Assembly: GCA_964427875.1 (NCBI GenBank)
Contig: CAYRVX010000021.1
Location: forward strand, 1-64,000
Direction: 5' to 3'
DNA length: 64,000 nt
From: CAYRVX01 sp964427875
Lineage (GTDB): Bacteria; Planctomycetota; Phycisphaerae; SM23-33
Program-made: the position numbers and the translations under genes
Notes under the pieces: model-generated
Told to the model about the DNA's origin: nothing
Database searches by the model: none
Seen by the model: the letters and a program-made list of their open reading frames with translations, nothing else
Part shown: positions 31,825 through 40,498 of the stretch, in pieces
Numbering within the stretch: position 1 is the stretch's first letter
Layout: the number at the start of each line of letters is the position of its first letter

Positions 31825-34800
31825 TCATCGAACGGCGTAGACCTTGCCGTCGTCGCAGCCGACGTAGACGGCCCCGTCAGCCGGCCAGGGCGACGAGACG
31901 ACCGCGCCGGCGGTCTTGACCTTCCACTTCAACGCGCCCGTGCGGGCGTTGAGGGCGTAGAGGTGTCCGTCGTGGCAGCCGAAGTAGACCGTCGCATCCC
32001 TTGCGGAGATCGAGGGATCCGAGCGGATGGGGCCGGCGGTGCCGAACGCCCAGAGTTCCTTGCCCGTTAGCTCCAGGGCCATCAGCCGCCCGCCGTCGAA
32101 CCCCAGGTACACCTTGCCCTCCCACACGGCGGGCGAGCACAGCAGGACCTTGCGCTCGTTGACGCTCTGGCCGGGCAGGACAATATCCTTCTGCCATTTC
32201 ACTCGGCCGGTGGTCACGTCGAGGACCCGCACGTGGGGCAGGTTGACCGCCCCGCCGATGCCGCTGTTGGTCGTGACCAGCAGGTTGCCGACGACGGCGT
32301 CGCAGTTCTGCCCCGCCCACGGATCGCCGCGCCCGACGGCGTACCGCGCGGTGGCGATGTCCAGCACGGAGCCGTAGTGGTAGATCGACCCGCTGCGAAG
32401 GGCGAGGCTGCTCTTTCGGCCGTCGTTGGGGCTGTACATGGCACGGCTGGCGGTCTGCCAAACGCAGCGGCCGCCCGCAGCCTCGAAGCCCCAGCAGCCC
32501 TCGACGAACACCACGCCAAAGGCCACGGCCGGCGAGGTGGCCATGGCCCCGCGGCCGGCGGCCTTCCAGCGGACCTGTCCCGTCGCGGCATCCACGGCGT
32601 AAAGCCGTCCGTCATTGCCGCCGAAGTACACCGCCCCGCCGCTCAAGCAGGCCGAGCCGGTCACCCCGCCGCGGACGGGCAGCCGCCACTGCTCGGCCCC
32701 CGTCGCGGCGTCGATGGCGTGGAAGTGCCCGCCGTCGGAGCCGACGTACACGACGCCCTTGACCATCACCGGCGACGATCGCACGCGCCCGCCGGTATCA
32801 AACGCCCACTTGACGCCGGGCGCCCTCGCCGGCCCGCGCGTCTCGTGAACGCCCGTCCGCAGCAGGCTGCCCCGGTAGGCCGCTCCTTCCAGCCGGTCGT
32901 ACCCGGCGGGGTCGATCTTGAGCACGACCGGCCGGTCTTCCATCTTCTCCAGCCCGTCGCGCGGGTGCGTGCCGGCCTTGCAGCGCACCACGCGGAAGCT
33001 CAGGTCGGCGTAGCAGAAAGCCGTGTTGACGATGTTCTGGCTGCTGACGGCCACGCCGTGCGGACCGTTCACGTTGAAGCCCCCGCACAGCCAGGAGCCG
33101 CCGGCAATCAGGGCGGAGCTGAGCCGCGAGTAGACCTCCTTGGGCTGTTTGTACGCCCAGTAGGGGCTGGCCTTGGGGTTCTTCGTGTCCAGCTCGTGCG
33201 GCCGCGTCCTGACGCGCTTGCGGTCGCAACTGAACAGCCAGTGGAACGCGTTGCCCTGGACGTCATACAGGCCGAAGGGGTTGGGCTTCTTCAGGCCGAC
33301 CTCGTGCGTCCGGCCGCCGGCGTTGCCGATGTGCCAGACGTGGGCACCCCTGGCCGCCTCGTCCCCGCCCCAGAAGTACGGCGTGTCCGTCCCGCCTCGC
33401 AGGGCGTACTCGAACTCCGCCTCGGTCGCCAGCCGGTAGCCGTCGGCGTCCCAGCGCGTGAAGATCCACGGCTGCGGAAGAAGGTGGCTGTACTTGCTGT
33501 ACCGGTGCGGCCGGGCGGAAACGAGCTGGGGGCCGGAGACCTTCAGCGGGCGGTAGGCGAACGCCTCGCGGTAGACTTCCGTGCAGGCCTCGTCGGTGTA
33601 GTGGCACGGCCGGCGCCCCTCCATCTCCGAGAGGGCGTTGCACCACACGAGCATGTCGTGCCAGGTCACGTTGGTGACCGGCTCGTTCGGCGAGTGGCGG
33701 TGCTCGAAGTAGTACATGCTGCCCATATCGCCGGTCCTGCTGAAGGAGTACCCCTTCGCGTCGGCCCACTGGAGCACGCGCTTCCACTGGTCGTACGTGG
33801 TATGCGTTCGGGCGATGGCCAGCGGCGAGACGGTGATCTTCGTCATGTCCCGGCGGCGCGTGAAGGACCCTCCGGGCAGCTCGACCATGTCCAGCAGGGG
33901 TTCGGCGGCACGGGCGGGTCTGCCGCGGGCGGCGGAACGATCGCCCTTGCGGAACGCCCAGGCGGGGACAGGCCCGATCATGGAGAAGCCGGAGCGTTTC
34001 GGCGCTGGCCCGGTCTTCGGCGCGCCGAGCCCCGCATCCCGACAGACCAGCCGCAGGCCGATCGCGCCGCTGCCCTCGTACGGCCGATCGCCATAGGGCG
34101 AGGCGGCGCTTTCCGGGGCGGTCGGGTCCGTCGGGTTAAGGAAGCTCCCGCCCATCGCCAGGTGGACGGGATTACTGTTGGGGTCGTACACTTCGCCGAA
34201 TGGCCAGCACAGCTCCCAGACGTTGCCGATCATGTCATACACGCCCAGCGCGTTGGCTTTCCGGATGCCCACCGGGTGCGTCCTGCCCCCGCTGTTGGCG
34301 GCCGTCCATGCCTCGTCGGCTCCTGCGCCCTGCCGGGAGAGCTCGTGGGCGGCCAGCCACTCCGCCGGCGTCGGCAGGCGATGGCCGTCGGCGCCCCACT
34401 TCACGTGGATCCGGGGCGGTGGGACGGTCTGGAAGGTGGGGTTGTCGACGTTGCGGCGCTCGTACCGCGGCGCGATCGCGCGGGTGGCGACGTGCAGGTT
34501 GCGGAAGACCTCGCGAAACTCGCCGTCCACGTAATAGCACGGCGTCTTGCCCTCCATCTCCGAAAGCGTGTTGCAGATCGCCAGCGCGTCATACCACGTC
34601 AAGTTCGTCGCGGGCTCGTCGGGGCCGTGGGCGCCGCGGCCGAAGAGCATGCTGCCCATGTCCCCGTCCTTGCGGTAGACGTACCGGGGCTCGAGCGTGT
34701 GGAACGGCGCGTCGCCATAGCGGTAGATGTCCTTCCACTTGGCATACGGCAGCTCGCAGGCGGCCAGCCGGAAGCGCGGCACGCCCTCGCAGGCGGGCAC

Positions 34801-35898
34801 TTCCACCATGCCGACGTTCACGCTGCCCGAGACCGGGCGGCGCACGATCGCGTCGGCCTCGAAGCCGTACCACTTCAGATGGCTCTGCTTGCCCTTCAGC
34901 GTGTTCTTGGCCAGGTACCAGCCGACGGCGCGGACGTCGCGGAAGTCGCGCTTGGCGAACCGCGCTCTATCGGCGTCGAAGTGGATGAATTGGCCGCGGG
35001 GCTCGTATTTCGCCCACGTCGCCTCGGTCGGCCGCAGAAGGAACACCCGACCCCGCGCGGGCTTGTAGCCTGACGTGGGGATGTCGAACTGCTTGTTGTC
35101 GGAGATGTAGAGCTGCCCTGCCCCTTCCGAGTCGCCGCCGGGGCCCTCCAGGACGACCATCCGCACGTCGTCGTAGCCGAGCCAGTAATCCCGCGCGGTA
35201 ATCGACGCCAGCCGGCTCGTCTCGTCGAACGTGACGCGCCCCCTGTCGCCGCCGTTGAGGAAGTCGTCCTTCCTCCAGAGGATGGCCCAGTAGTGCCGGT
35301 GGAAGCTGTCGGCCTTCTTCTCGTTGGCCTGGCCCTGGAGGGGATGGTCCTCGGCTCGCCCGTCGTACCACGGCGGGCTGTGATCGGGGTTGTAGCCCAT
35401 CTCGACCCAGAAGCGCGACTGCTTCGGCGTGGAGTTGCTCACGTACCAGCTCACCCCGCCGTAGAAGCGGCTGCTGCGCCGCTGTGGGAAGGCCATGTGC
35501 ATCGGCCAGTCCGGGTTGCTCAGCGGCTCCGTCAGGCTGAACGGCAGCGACGCGACGTAGTCGTCGTCCGTCCGCCCGTCGCCGTCGACGTCCAGGACGT
35601 GGGACACGTGGAACAGCCCGTCGCGGTCCCTCCGCGGCGCCAGCGGCCCGTTCGGGTACCGCCAGGCCATGTAGTTCCCCAGGCCGTGCCGCGTCCACTT
35701 GCCCGCGTAGCTGACGATCCGGCAGCGATATGCCCGCGTCTTCGCGCCCGCAGTCGCGGGCCTGGGCTGCCAGGGCTTGCGACCCCCGGCCGCCGGGACG
35801 GGCGCCGTCAACAGAGCCAACATGCCCGCAACGGCCGCCGCGCGGCCTCGGATAAGCCGGATGCGGCTGCGCAACAACGACCCAGACGTGCGGTCCAT
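31825..35898 (-). CDS. Giant secreted protein: two FGE-sulfatase-fold domains plus PQQ-like propeller
   Basis: 1,357 residues from ATG 35896-35898 with a signal-like N-terminus (AAAVAGMLALLTAPVPAAGG). After an unassigned beta-rich region (about 45-360), the first formylglycine-enzyme-fold domain begins at about 364 (MVEVPACEG) and ends near 617; the second begins at about 671 (MVELPGGSF) and ends near 967. Both have the family blocks (NLTWYDALAICNTLSEMEGK; NVTWHDMLVWCNALSEMEGR; GVYDMIGNVWELCWP). A PQQ-like propeller (GAEQWRLPVRGG; GRLYAVDAATGQVRWKA) fills about 1030-1357. In the first domain the GGSF segment has no Cys; the second has GGSWLCGG but lacks the second active-site Cys. It is therefore probably a binding or structural protein rather than a sulfatase-maturing enzyme. 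Confidence 0.88.
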   Translation of the reverse strand: MDRTSGSLLRSRIRLIRGRAAAVAGMLALLTAPVPAAGGRKPWQPRPATAGAKTRAYRCRIVSYAGKWTRHGLGNYMAWRYPNGPLAPRRDRDGLFHVSHVLDVDGDGRTDDDYVASLPFSLTEPLSNPDWPMHMAFPQRRSSRFYGGVSWYVSNSTPKQSRFWVEMGYNPDHSPPWYDGRAEDHPLQGQANEKKADSFHRHYWAILWRKDDFLNGGDRGRVTFDETSRLASITARDYWLGYDDVRMVVLEGPGGDSEGAGQLYISDNKQFDIPTSGYKPARGRVFLLRPTEATWAKYEPRGQFIHFDADRARFAKRDFRDVRAVGWYLAKNTLKGKQSHLKWYGFEADAIVRRPVSGSVNVGMVEVPACEGVPRFRLAACELPYAKWKDIYRYGDAPFHTLEPRYVYRKDGDMGSMLFGRGAHGPDEPATNLTWYDALAICNTLSEMEGKTPCYYVDGEFREVFRNLHVATRAIAPRYERRNVDNPTFQTVPPPRIHVKWGADGHRLPTPAEWLAAHELSRQGAGADEAWTAANSGGRTHPVGIRKANALGVYDMIGNVWELCWPFGEVYDPNSNPVHLAMGGSFLNPTDPTAPESAASPYGDRPYEGSGAIGLRLVCRDAGLGAPKTGPAPKRSGFSMIGPVPAWAFRKGDRSAARGRPARAAEPLLDMVELPGGSFTRRRDMTKITVSPLAIARTHTTYDQWKRVLQWADAKGYSFSRTGDMGSMYYFEHRHSPNEPVTNVTWHDMLVWCNALSEMEGRRPCHYTDEACTEVYREAFAYRPLKVSGPQLVSARPHRYSKYSHLLPQPWIFTRWDADGYRLATEAEFEYALRGGTDTPYFWGGDEAARGAHVWHIGNAGGRTHEVGLKKPNPFGLYDVQGNAFHWLFSCDRKRVRTRPHELDTKNPKASPYWAYKQPKEVYSRLSSALIAGGSWLCGGFNVNGPHGVAVSSQNIVNTAFCYADLSFRVVRCKAGTHPRDGLEKMEDRPVVLKIDPAGYDRLEGAAYRGSLLRTGVHETRGPARAPGVKWAFDTGGRVRSSPVMVKGVVYVGSDGGHFHAIDAATGAEQWRLPVRGGVTGSACLSGGAVYFGGNDGRLYAVDAATGQVRWKAAGRGAMATSPAVAFGVVFVEGCWGFEAAGGRCVWQTASRAMYSPNDGRKSSLALRSGSIYHYGSVLDIATARYAVGRGDPWAGQNCDAVVGNLLVTTNSGIGGAVNLPHVRVLDVTTGRVKWQKDIVLPGQSVNERKVLLCSPAVWEGKVYLGFDGGRLMALELTGKELWAFGTAGPIRSDPSISARDATVYFGCHDGHLYALNARTGALKWKVKTAGAVVSSPWPADGAVYVGCDDGKVYAVR

Positions 35899-35994
35899 CT
35901 CCGCTTCCTCTCCTGTGGCGGCCACACGGAGGCCCTGGCGATCCACGGGCCTTACAGCGTGAAACACCGGGCCGCCGAACGACTCCCGCCGGCT

Positions 35995-36888
35995 CTAGGG
36001 GAGCATCTCACGCAGCGCCTGCTCCAGTTCGGGATGGCGGAAGACGAAGCCGGCCTGAAGCAGCTTGCGCGGCTCGGCCCGCGCGCTGGCCAGCAGCAGC
36101 TCCCCGGCCATCTGCCCCAGCAGAAGGCGTGCCGCGAAGCCCGGCACGGGGAAGATGGCCGGGCGGCGGAGGACGCGCCCGAGCGTCTTGCTGAACCGGC
36201 GGTTGGTCACCGCCGTCGGGGCGACCACGTTGACCGCCCCGCGCAGCGGCTCGTTCTCCAGCGCGTGGACGATCACCGAGACCGCGTCGGCCAGCGAGAT
36301 CCAGCTCCAGTACTGTCGGCCGCTGCCCAGGCGCCCGCCGAAGCCGAGGCGGAAAGGCGAGAGCATGCGTCTCAAGGCGCCACCGCGGGGGCTGAGCACG
36401 ACGCCGAACCGCAAGTGGACGACGCGGATGCCGCGTTCGACGGCGGGCGCGGCCGCGGCCTCCCAGTCGCGGCAGACCCCGGCAAGAAAGCCGCTGCCCG
36501 CCGGGGAGGCCTCCGAGAGGACCTCATCGGCCCGGTCGCCGTAGTAACCGACCGCCGACGCGCAGGCGACGACCGCCGGCGGGTCGGCCAGGTGAGCCAG
36601 GGCCCGGCAGAGAAGAGACGTGGCCCCCACGCGGCTGTCACGGATGGACGCCTTCTTCGAGGCCGTCCATCGCCCCATGATGCTCTCGCCGGCCAGGTGC
36701 ACGACGGCGTCGGTGCCGGCCAGGGCGGCCTCGTCGATCCGCCCGCCGGCGGGGTCCCAACGCACGTCGGGCGCGGCGCAGCTCGCCGGCGGCCGCACCA
36801 GGCGGCGGACTACGTGCCCGGCGCTTCCGAGCCGATCGGCCAACGCCGAGCCGATCAGGCCTGTCGATCCGGAGATGAGTACGTTCAT
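35995..36888 (-). CDS. TIGR01777-type NAD(P)-binding epimerase (SDR39U1-like)
   Basis: 297 residues, the usual length. MNVLISGSTGLIGSALADRL is the nucleotide-binding Gly-rich loop (GSTGLIG); AVVHLAGESIMGRW, VVACASAVGYYGD and SPAGSGFLAGVCRDWEAAA are the ordered family blocks. The C-terminal DUF1731 domain is present (GRVLRRPAIFPVPGFAARLL). The family is widespread in bacteria and human (SDR39U1) with no firm substrate. It is cytoplasmic and apparently alone, 97 bases upstream of the next start on this strand. The start ATG at 36886-36888 is well supported because the Rossmann motif begins immediately. Confidence 0.93.
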   Translation of the reverse strand: MNVLISGSTGLIGSALADRLGSAGHVVRRLVRPPASCAAPDVRWDPAGGRIDEAALAGTDAVVHLAGESIMGRWTASKKASIRDSRVGATSLLCRALAHLADPPAVVACASAVGYYGDRADEVLSEASPAGSGFLAGVCRDWEAAAAPAVERGIRVVHLRFGVVLSPRGGALRRMLSPFRLGFGGRLGSGRQYWSWISLADAVSVIVHALENEPLRGAVNVVAPTAVTNRRFSKTLGRVLRRPAIFPVPGFAARLLLGQMAGELLLASARAEPRKLLQAGFVFRHPELEQALREMLP

Positions 36889-37350
36889 GGCCTACGCAGC
36901 CGGGGCGTCTCGCCGCGGCCTTACTGCCCTTCGCCCGCCAGGGCCCTCGCCGGGCGCGGGCCCGCAGGCGATTGGCCTGCGGATCGCCGATGAACTCCTC
37001 GCCCGTCTCCTGCGAGCCGGCATTTCCCGGCTGATGCGCTCCAGCCCACGGCCATCGCGGGCATTGAAGGCGATCCTATCCTCTCGGCAGGCTCATACAA
37101 GCCGCTTCTGCCCCTCCAAGGGGCCGGGGCGGATGCGGTCCTGTCAGGCCGGCGCCCAAGCCGGATACAGGGAGGCGCGAAACGCCCGTGGCCCCGTTGC
37201 GATGACAACCAACGCGGCCAGCAAGCCGGCCCGCTATGAAGGCAGCCTTTCATGAGAGTAAACGGCGGGCGGAGCGCGATGCACCCGGTGTTATGGATGC
37301 GAAGCGTTTAGCGGCGGGCCTTGGCCCGCGCGCTCTTCACCGCCGCGCGA
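36889..37350. other. Intergenic stretch without a supported gene
   Basis: This 462-base stretch has open frames on both strands, but their translations are Arg/Pro/Ala-biased with no family signal or convincing ribosome site. It holds a degenerate GCGGCG-hairpin relative (36898-36920) just upstream of the epimerase start. It also has a GCGGGC-CTTG-GCCCGC hairpin (37314-37329) 22 bases after the stop of the URO-D-family gene, which could terminate that gene although no T-run follows. Confidence 0.5.
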
Positions 37351-38409
37351 CTATCTCCGCGAGAGTTCCTCGTAGACCTCGTTGTAGTACAGGCAGTTTT
37401 CCACGGGCGTGTTGGCGGGGATGTGGTTGCCGACGGCCAGGAAGTAGCCCGCACACCCCTTGCCGATCGCCATGCAGCGCTCGACCTCGGCGCGGATCTC
37501 GGCCTTGCTCCCCAGCAGCAGGATGCGCGTGTCGGCGTTCCCGACGAAGGCGTGCGTGCGGCCGTACTTCTCGGCGATGTACGCCATGTCCGTCATCGGC
37601 TCCAGGACGAAGCCGTGCACGCCCGTCGCGGCGATGTCGTCGATGAACTCCGTGTAGTTGCCGTCGGAGGTGTACATGATCTTCTTGCCGCCGTCGATAA
37701 GCGGCCGGTAGAACCGCCGGTAGTTGGGGAAGACGTACCGGCGGTACCATTCCGGCGGCAGGAAGGGACCCTGGGTCCAGACGATGTCGTCGTGGCTCAT
37801 GACGACGGGCACGTCGGCGGCGGCGAGGGCCTCGTAGTACTGGCCGATCCACGACGAATAGCGGTTGGTCAGCTCGCCGAAGCGCTCGCGGTCGGTGCCT
37901 GCGGCCAGCAGCAGCATCTCCCAGCCGAAAAGGTCGATCAGCCCCGAGAGGCAGGTGATGTAGATGCCCGTCATGTTGACCATGTCGAGGTGCCTGCGGC
38001 AGTTGGCCCGGTAGTGCTCCTCGAAGCGGGCAGTCGTTGCGGGCTGGTCAACGGGGCCGAACGCCTCCCAGGGGTCGAACGCCAGCACCTCCTCGGGCTC
38101 GGAGAACGGGCAGGAGCGTTCCTCGTCGAAGTCCGCCCCGCCGTCGGCGTAGACGCAGTGGCCCATCCGGGTGCGCATCTCCTTGAACTCGCCGCGGCCG
38201 ATCAGCGTGGCCCAGGCGAAGTCGAAGTTCCACGCCTTCATGAAGGCCGCACCGGCGCGGGACCGCAGCTCCGCCGGGCTGTCGTGGCGGACCTCGATCC
38301 CGGTGACCTCGCTGACCAGCTCCCAGTGCCCGGTCGCCGAGTACTCCGTCCGCGGCACTCGCGGGGGCATCTCCAGGTTGATCGCGGCCATGCCGTCTTC
38401 GTAGGACAC
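37351..38409 (-). CDS. Uroporphyrinogen decarboxylase (URO-D) family protein
   Basis: 352 residues from GTG 38407-38409 (GAGGAG upstream). Blocks VPVVMSHDDIVWTQGPFLPP, RRYVFPNYRRFYRPLIDGGK, GVHGFVLEPMTDMAYIAEK and GCAGYFLAVGNHIPANTPVE match the URO-D/MtaA-like superfamily, including the late GNHIP/N-x-P block. The N-terminal RGNFR-type Arg motif of true HemE is not present; the start is PPRVPRTEYSATGHWELV. It is therefore not haem-pathway HemE but one of the many URO-D paralogues of planctomycetes and anaerobes, which often act with corrinoid proteins in demethylation. No corrinoid partner is nearby. It is cytoplasmic and monocistronic, divergent from nadC. Confidence 0.85.
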   Translation of the reverse strand: MSYEDGMAAINLEMPPRVPRTEYSATGHWELVSEVTGIEVRHDSPAELRSRAGAAFMKAWNFDFAWATLIGRGEFKEMRTRMGHCVYADGGADFDEERSCPFSEPEEVLAFDPWEAFGPVDQPATTARFEEHYRANCRRHLDMVNMTGIYITCLSGLIDLFGWEMLLLAAGTDRERFGELTNRYSSWIGQYYEALAAADVPVVMSHDDIVWTQGPFLPPEWYRRYVFPNYRRFYRPLIDGGKKIMYTSDGNYTEFIDDIAATGVHGFVLEPMTDMAYIAEKYGRTHAFVGNADTRILLLGSKAEIRAEVERCMAIGKGCAGYFLAVGNHIPANTPVENCLYYNEVYEELSRR

Positions 38410-38431
38410 GCTGCTCTCCTCTGTCGCCGGC

Positions 38432-38461
38432 AGTATAGCGATTCGTTTGAATGAGTCACAA
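38432..38461 (-). promoter_or_regulatory. Putative promoter of the URO-D-family gene
   Basis: On the minus strand TTGTGA (38456-38461), 18-base spacer, TATACT (38432-38437, 5 of 6), 23 bases upstream of the GTG start. Confidence 0.5.
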
Positions 38462-38467
38462 TTGACG

Positions 38468-38495
38468 TTGACAGATTTGCGGCATCGGTTACATC
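38468..38495 (+). promoter_or_regulatory. Possible promoter of the nadC operon
   Basis: Perfect TTGACA (38468-38473), 16-base spacer, weak TACATC (38490-38495), about 115 bases upstream of nadC, in the divergent intergenic region. Confidence 0.35.
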
Positions 38496-38610
38496 GGCGG
38501 CGAAGGGCGATGAAGCGGATCAGCGGGCGTGGCGCTCGCCCGAGGTGCGGCGCGAGGCGCGCAGCCCCGGCGCTTGGCGGGGCGGGCGTTTTGCTGTATC
38601 CTCACTGATC

Positions 38611-39507
38611 ATGGCGATGCCCGTCGGAAAGCCCGAGCTCGACAACCTCCAGCGCCTGCTGGCCCTTGCCAAGGCCGAAGACCTGGGCGGCGGCGACGTG
38701 ACGAGCCAGTTGCTGCCGGCGGAGCTTCGGGCGGCCGGACGGTTCCTCGCGCGCGAAGAGCTGGTCTTCTGCGGAGGGCCCTTCCTGCACCTGATCGCCG
38801 AGGCGTATGACGCGGAGATCCGGACCGACGTAGGGGTCCCCGACGGGTGGAAGGCCGCGGCGGGGGCCGTGCTGGCCACCTGGGAAGGCCCCGCCAGGGC
38901 CATGCTGTCAGCCGAGCGCGTGGCGCTTAACTTCCTCCAGCACCTCAGCGGGATCGCCACCGTGACGAGGCGATACGCCGAGGCCGTCGCGGGCACCGGC
39001 GCGGTCATCGTGGACACGCGGAAGACGACGCCCGGCTGGCGGGACCTGGCCAAGTACGCCGTCCGCGCGGGCGGGGGGACAAATCACCGCAGAGGGCTCC
39101 ATGACGCCGTCCTGGTCAAGGACAATCACCTCGGCGTGCTGGCCGCTGCGGGGGCCGCCGATCCGATCGGCGAGATCGCCGGCCGATTCGACGAGGCCCG
39201 CAGGCGCCTCGGCCCCGGCGGCTTCATCGAGATCGAGGTGGACACGCTTGATCAGCTCGACAGGGCGCTGAAGCTGCCCGTGGACATGATTCTCCTGGAC
39301 AACATGACGGTCGAGGAGCTCCGCGAGGCGGTGGCGAGACGTGACGCGGCGGGTCTGCGCGGCCGGATCGCCCTGGAGGCCTCGGGCGGCGTGACGCTGG
39401 CAAACGCCCGCGGGATCGCCGAGACGGGCGTCGAGCGGATCTCCGTCGGCGCGCTGACGCACTCCGTGCAGGTAGTGGACATCGCCCTGGATGTGGACCT
39501 CGGGTAG
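38611..39507 (+). CDS. nadC: Nicotinate-nucleotide pyrophosphorylase (carboxylating), quinolinate phosphoribosyltransferase
   Basis: 298 residues, typical NadC length. It converts quinolinate and PRPP to nicotinate mononucleotide, CO2 and pyrophosphate in de novo NAD synthesis. Diagnostic blocks: KAEDLGGGDVTSQLL, ERVALNFLQHLSGIATVT, VDTRKTTPGWRDLAKYAVRA followed by GGGTNHRRGL (Arg and His that bind quinolinate and phosphates), AVLVKDNHL, IEIEVDTLDQ, ILLDNMT and ASGGVTLANA. All catalytic Arg, Lys, Glu and Asp positions I know appear present. The ATG at 38611 is favoured because upstream codons are not family-like. It ends 4 bases before birA, a pairing common in bacteria. nadA and nadB are not in the window. 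Confidence 0.97.
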   Translation: MAMPVGKPELDNLQRLLALAKAEDLGGGDVTSQLLPAELRAAGRFLAREELVFCGGPFLHLIAEAYDAEIRTDVGVPDGWKAAAGAVLATWEGPARAMLSAERVALNFLQHLSGIATVTRRYAEAVAGTGAVIVDTRKTTPGWRDLAKYAVRAGGGTNHRRGLHDAVLVKDNHLGVLAAAGAADPIGEIAGRFDEARRRLGPGGFIEIEVDTLDQLDRALKLPVDMILLDNMTVEELREAVARRDAAGLRGRIALEASGGVTLANARGIAETGVERISVGALTHSVQVVDIALDVDLG

Positions 39508-39511
39508 GGCG

Positions 39512-40498
39512 ATGAGCACGATCGACCAAGTCCTGGCACTGCTGTACGACCGCGGGGAGGGGTTCATGGGTCTGGACGAGCTCGCCCGCGCCGCCGGGCA
39601 GGACCGCGCCGCCGTGGATGACGTGCTGGCCCAGTTGCGGCAGCGCGGGCAGCGGCTGGAGTTCTCTCCCTCCAACGGCGTCCGGCTCCTCCGGCCGATC
39701 CGGCTGACGGGAGCCCTGATCGAGCGCAAGTTGCCGGTTCGGCGCGTCGGCCGCAGCGTGATCTGCTTCGACGAGGTGGACTCGACCAACGACGTGGCCC
39801 TGAAGGCGATTCGCCAGGACGATGCGGACGGGCTGGTCGTGCTCGCCGAGTCGCAGCGCCGCGGGCGGGGGCGACAGGGGCGGCAGTGGGTCAGCCCGGC
39901 GGGGCGGAACCTCCTTCTCAGCGCGCTGCTGGTGGAGCCGGCGGCGCGCGGGGCATTGCGGCACGACGCGCTGACGATCGCCGCCGGCCTGGCGGTGGCG
40001 GAGGCCGTCGAGGACTCCACGCGCCTGGTCTGCGACCTGAAATGGCCGAACGACGTGCTGCTGGCCGGTGCGAAAGTGGCGGGCGTTCTGGTAGAGACGC
40101 GTCGGGAGGCCGCGGCGCTCGGCGTCGTCGTGGGCGTCGGCCTCAACGTCAACGCCGCGCCGCCCCCGGAGGCGGTCGATCGGCCCGCGACCTGCCTGGC
40201 CGACCACCTCGCGCACCCGGTCGAGCGGACCGAGATCGCACGGTCGCTGCTCGTGCGGCTGGACAGGTGGGTCGAGCGGATCGAGAACGGGCAAGTGGAG
40301 AAGCTGCACGACGGCTTCCTCGCCCGGTGCCGGATGATCAACGAGCGGATCACTGTCCTTTGCCAGGGGCGGCACCACACCGGGCGGGTGCTGGACGTCG
40401 ATCCCCTGGCGGGACTGATCCTCGCCCGGGACGACGGCGGGACCAGCCGCCTGGCCGCCGTCAGCACTACCGTGGTAGACCACCCGCTGGAGTCATGA
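39512..40498 (+). CDS. birA: Bifunctional biotin-[acetyl-CoA-carboxylase] ligase/repressor BirA
   Basis: 328 residues from ATG 39512 (GGTAGGGCG upstream). The N-terminal winged helix (residues about 1-65, IDQVLALLYDRGEGFMGLDE) indicates a BirA with a DNA-binding domain. The ligase domain has STNDVAL, the biotinyl-AMP loop SQRRGRGRQGRQWVSPAGRN, LKWPNDVLLAGAKVAGVLVE and VGVGLNVN. The C-terminal SH3-like domain is GRVLDVDPLAGLILARDDGG. It activates biotin to biotinyl-AMP and transfers it to carboxyl carrier proteins, and it may repress biotin genes. No bio genes or operator are visible. Its stop overlaps the start of the next gene (ATGA), so the two are translationally coupled. Confidence 0.96.
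   Translation: MSTIDQVLALLYDRGEGFMGLDELARAAGQDRAAVDDVLAQLRQRGQRLEFSPSNGVRLLRPIRLTGALIERKLPVRRVGRSVICFDEVDSTNDVALKAIRQDDADGLVVLAESQRRGRGRQGRQWVSPAGRNLLLSALLVEPAARGALRHDALTIAAGLAVAEAVEDSTRLVCDLKWPNDVLLAGAKVAGVLVETRREAAALGVVVGVGLNVNAAPPPEAVDRPATCLADHLAHPVERTEIARSLLVRLDRWVERIENGQVEKLHDGFLARCRMINERITVLCQGRHHTGRVLDVDPLAGLILARDDGGTSRLAAVSTTVVDHPLES

Noticed and set aside
31825..35898. Calling the FGE-fold giant a sulfatase-modifying enzyme
   Set aside because: Neither domain retains the pair of active-site cysteines, and the protein has a signal peptide, whereas maturation of Tat-exported sulfatases occurs in the cytoplasm.
36921..37253. Small minus-strand gene of about 110 codons in the gap after the epimerase gene
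   Set aside because: No ribosome site, no homology-like pattern and Arg/Pro/Gly-biased composition; an equally long frame exists on the other strand.
37351..38409. HemE (true uroporphyrinogen decarboxylase)
   Set aside because: The N-terminal Arg-rich active-site segment of HemE is missing and no other haem genes are near; only the superfamily fold is supported.
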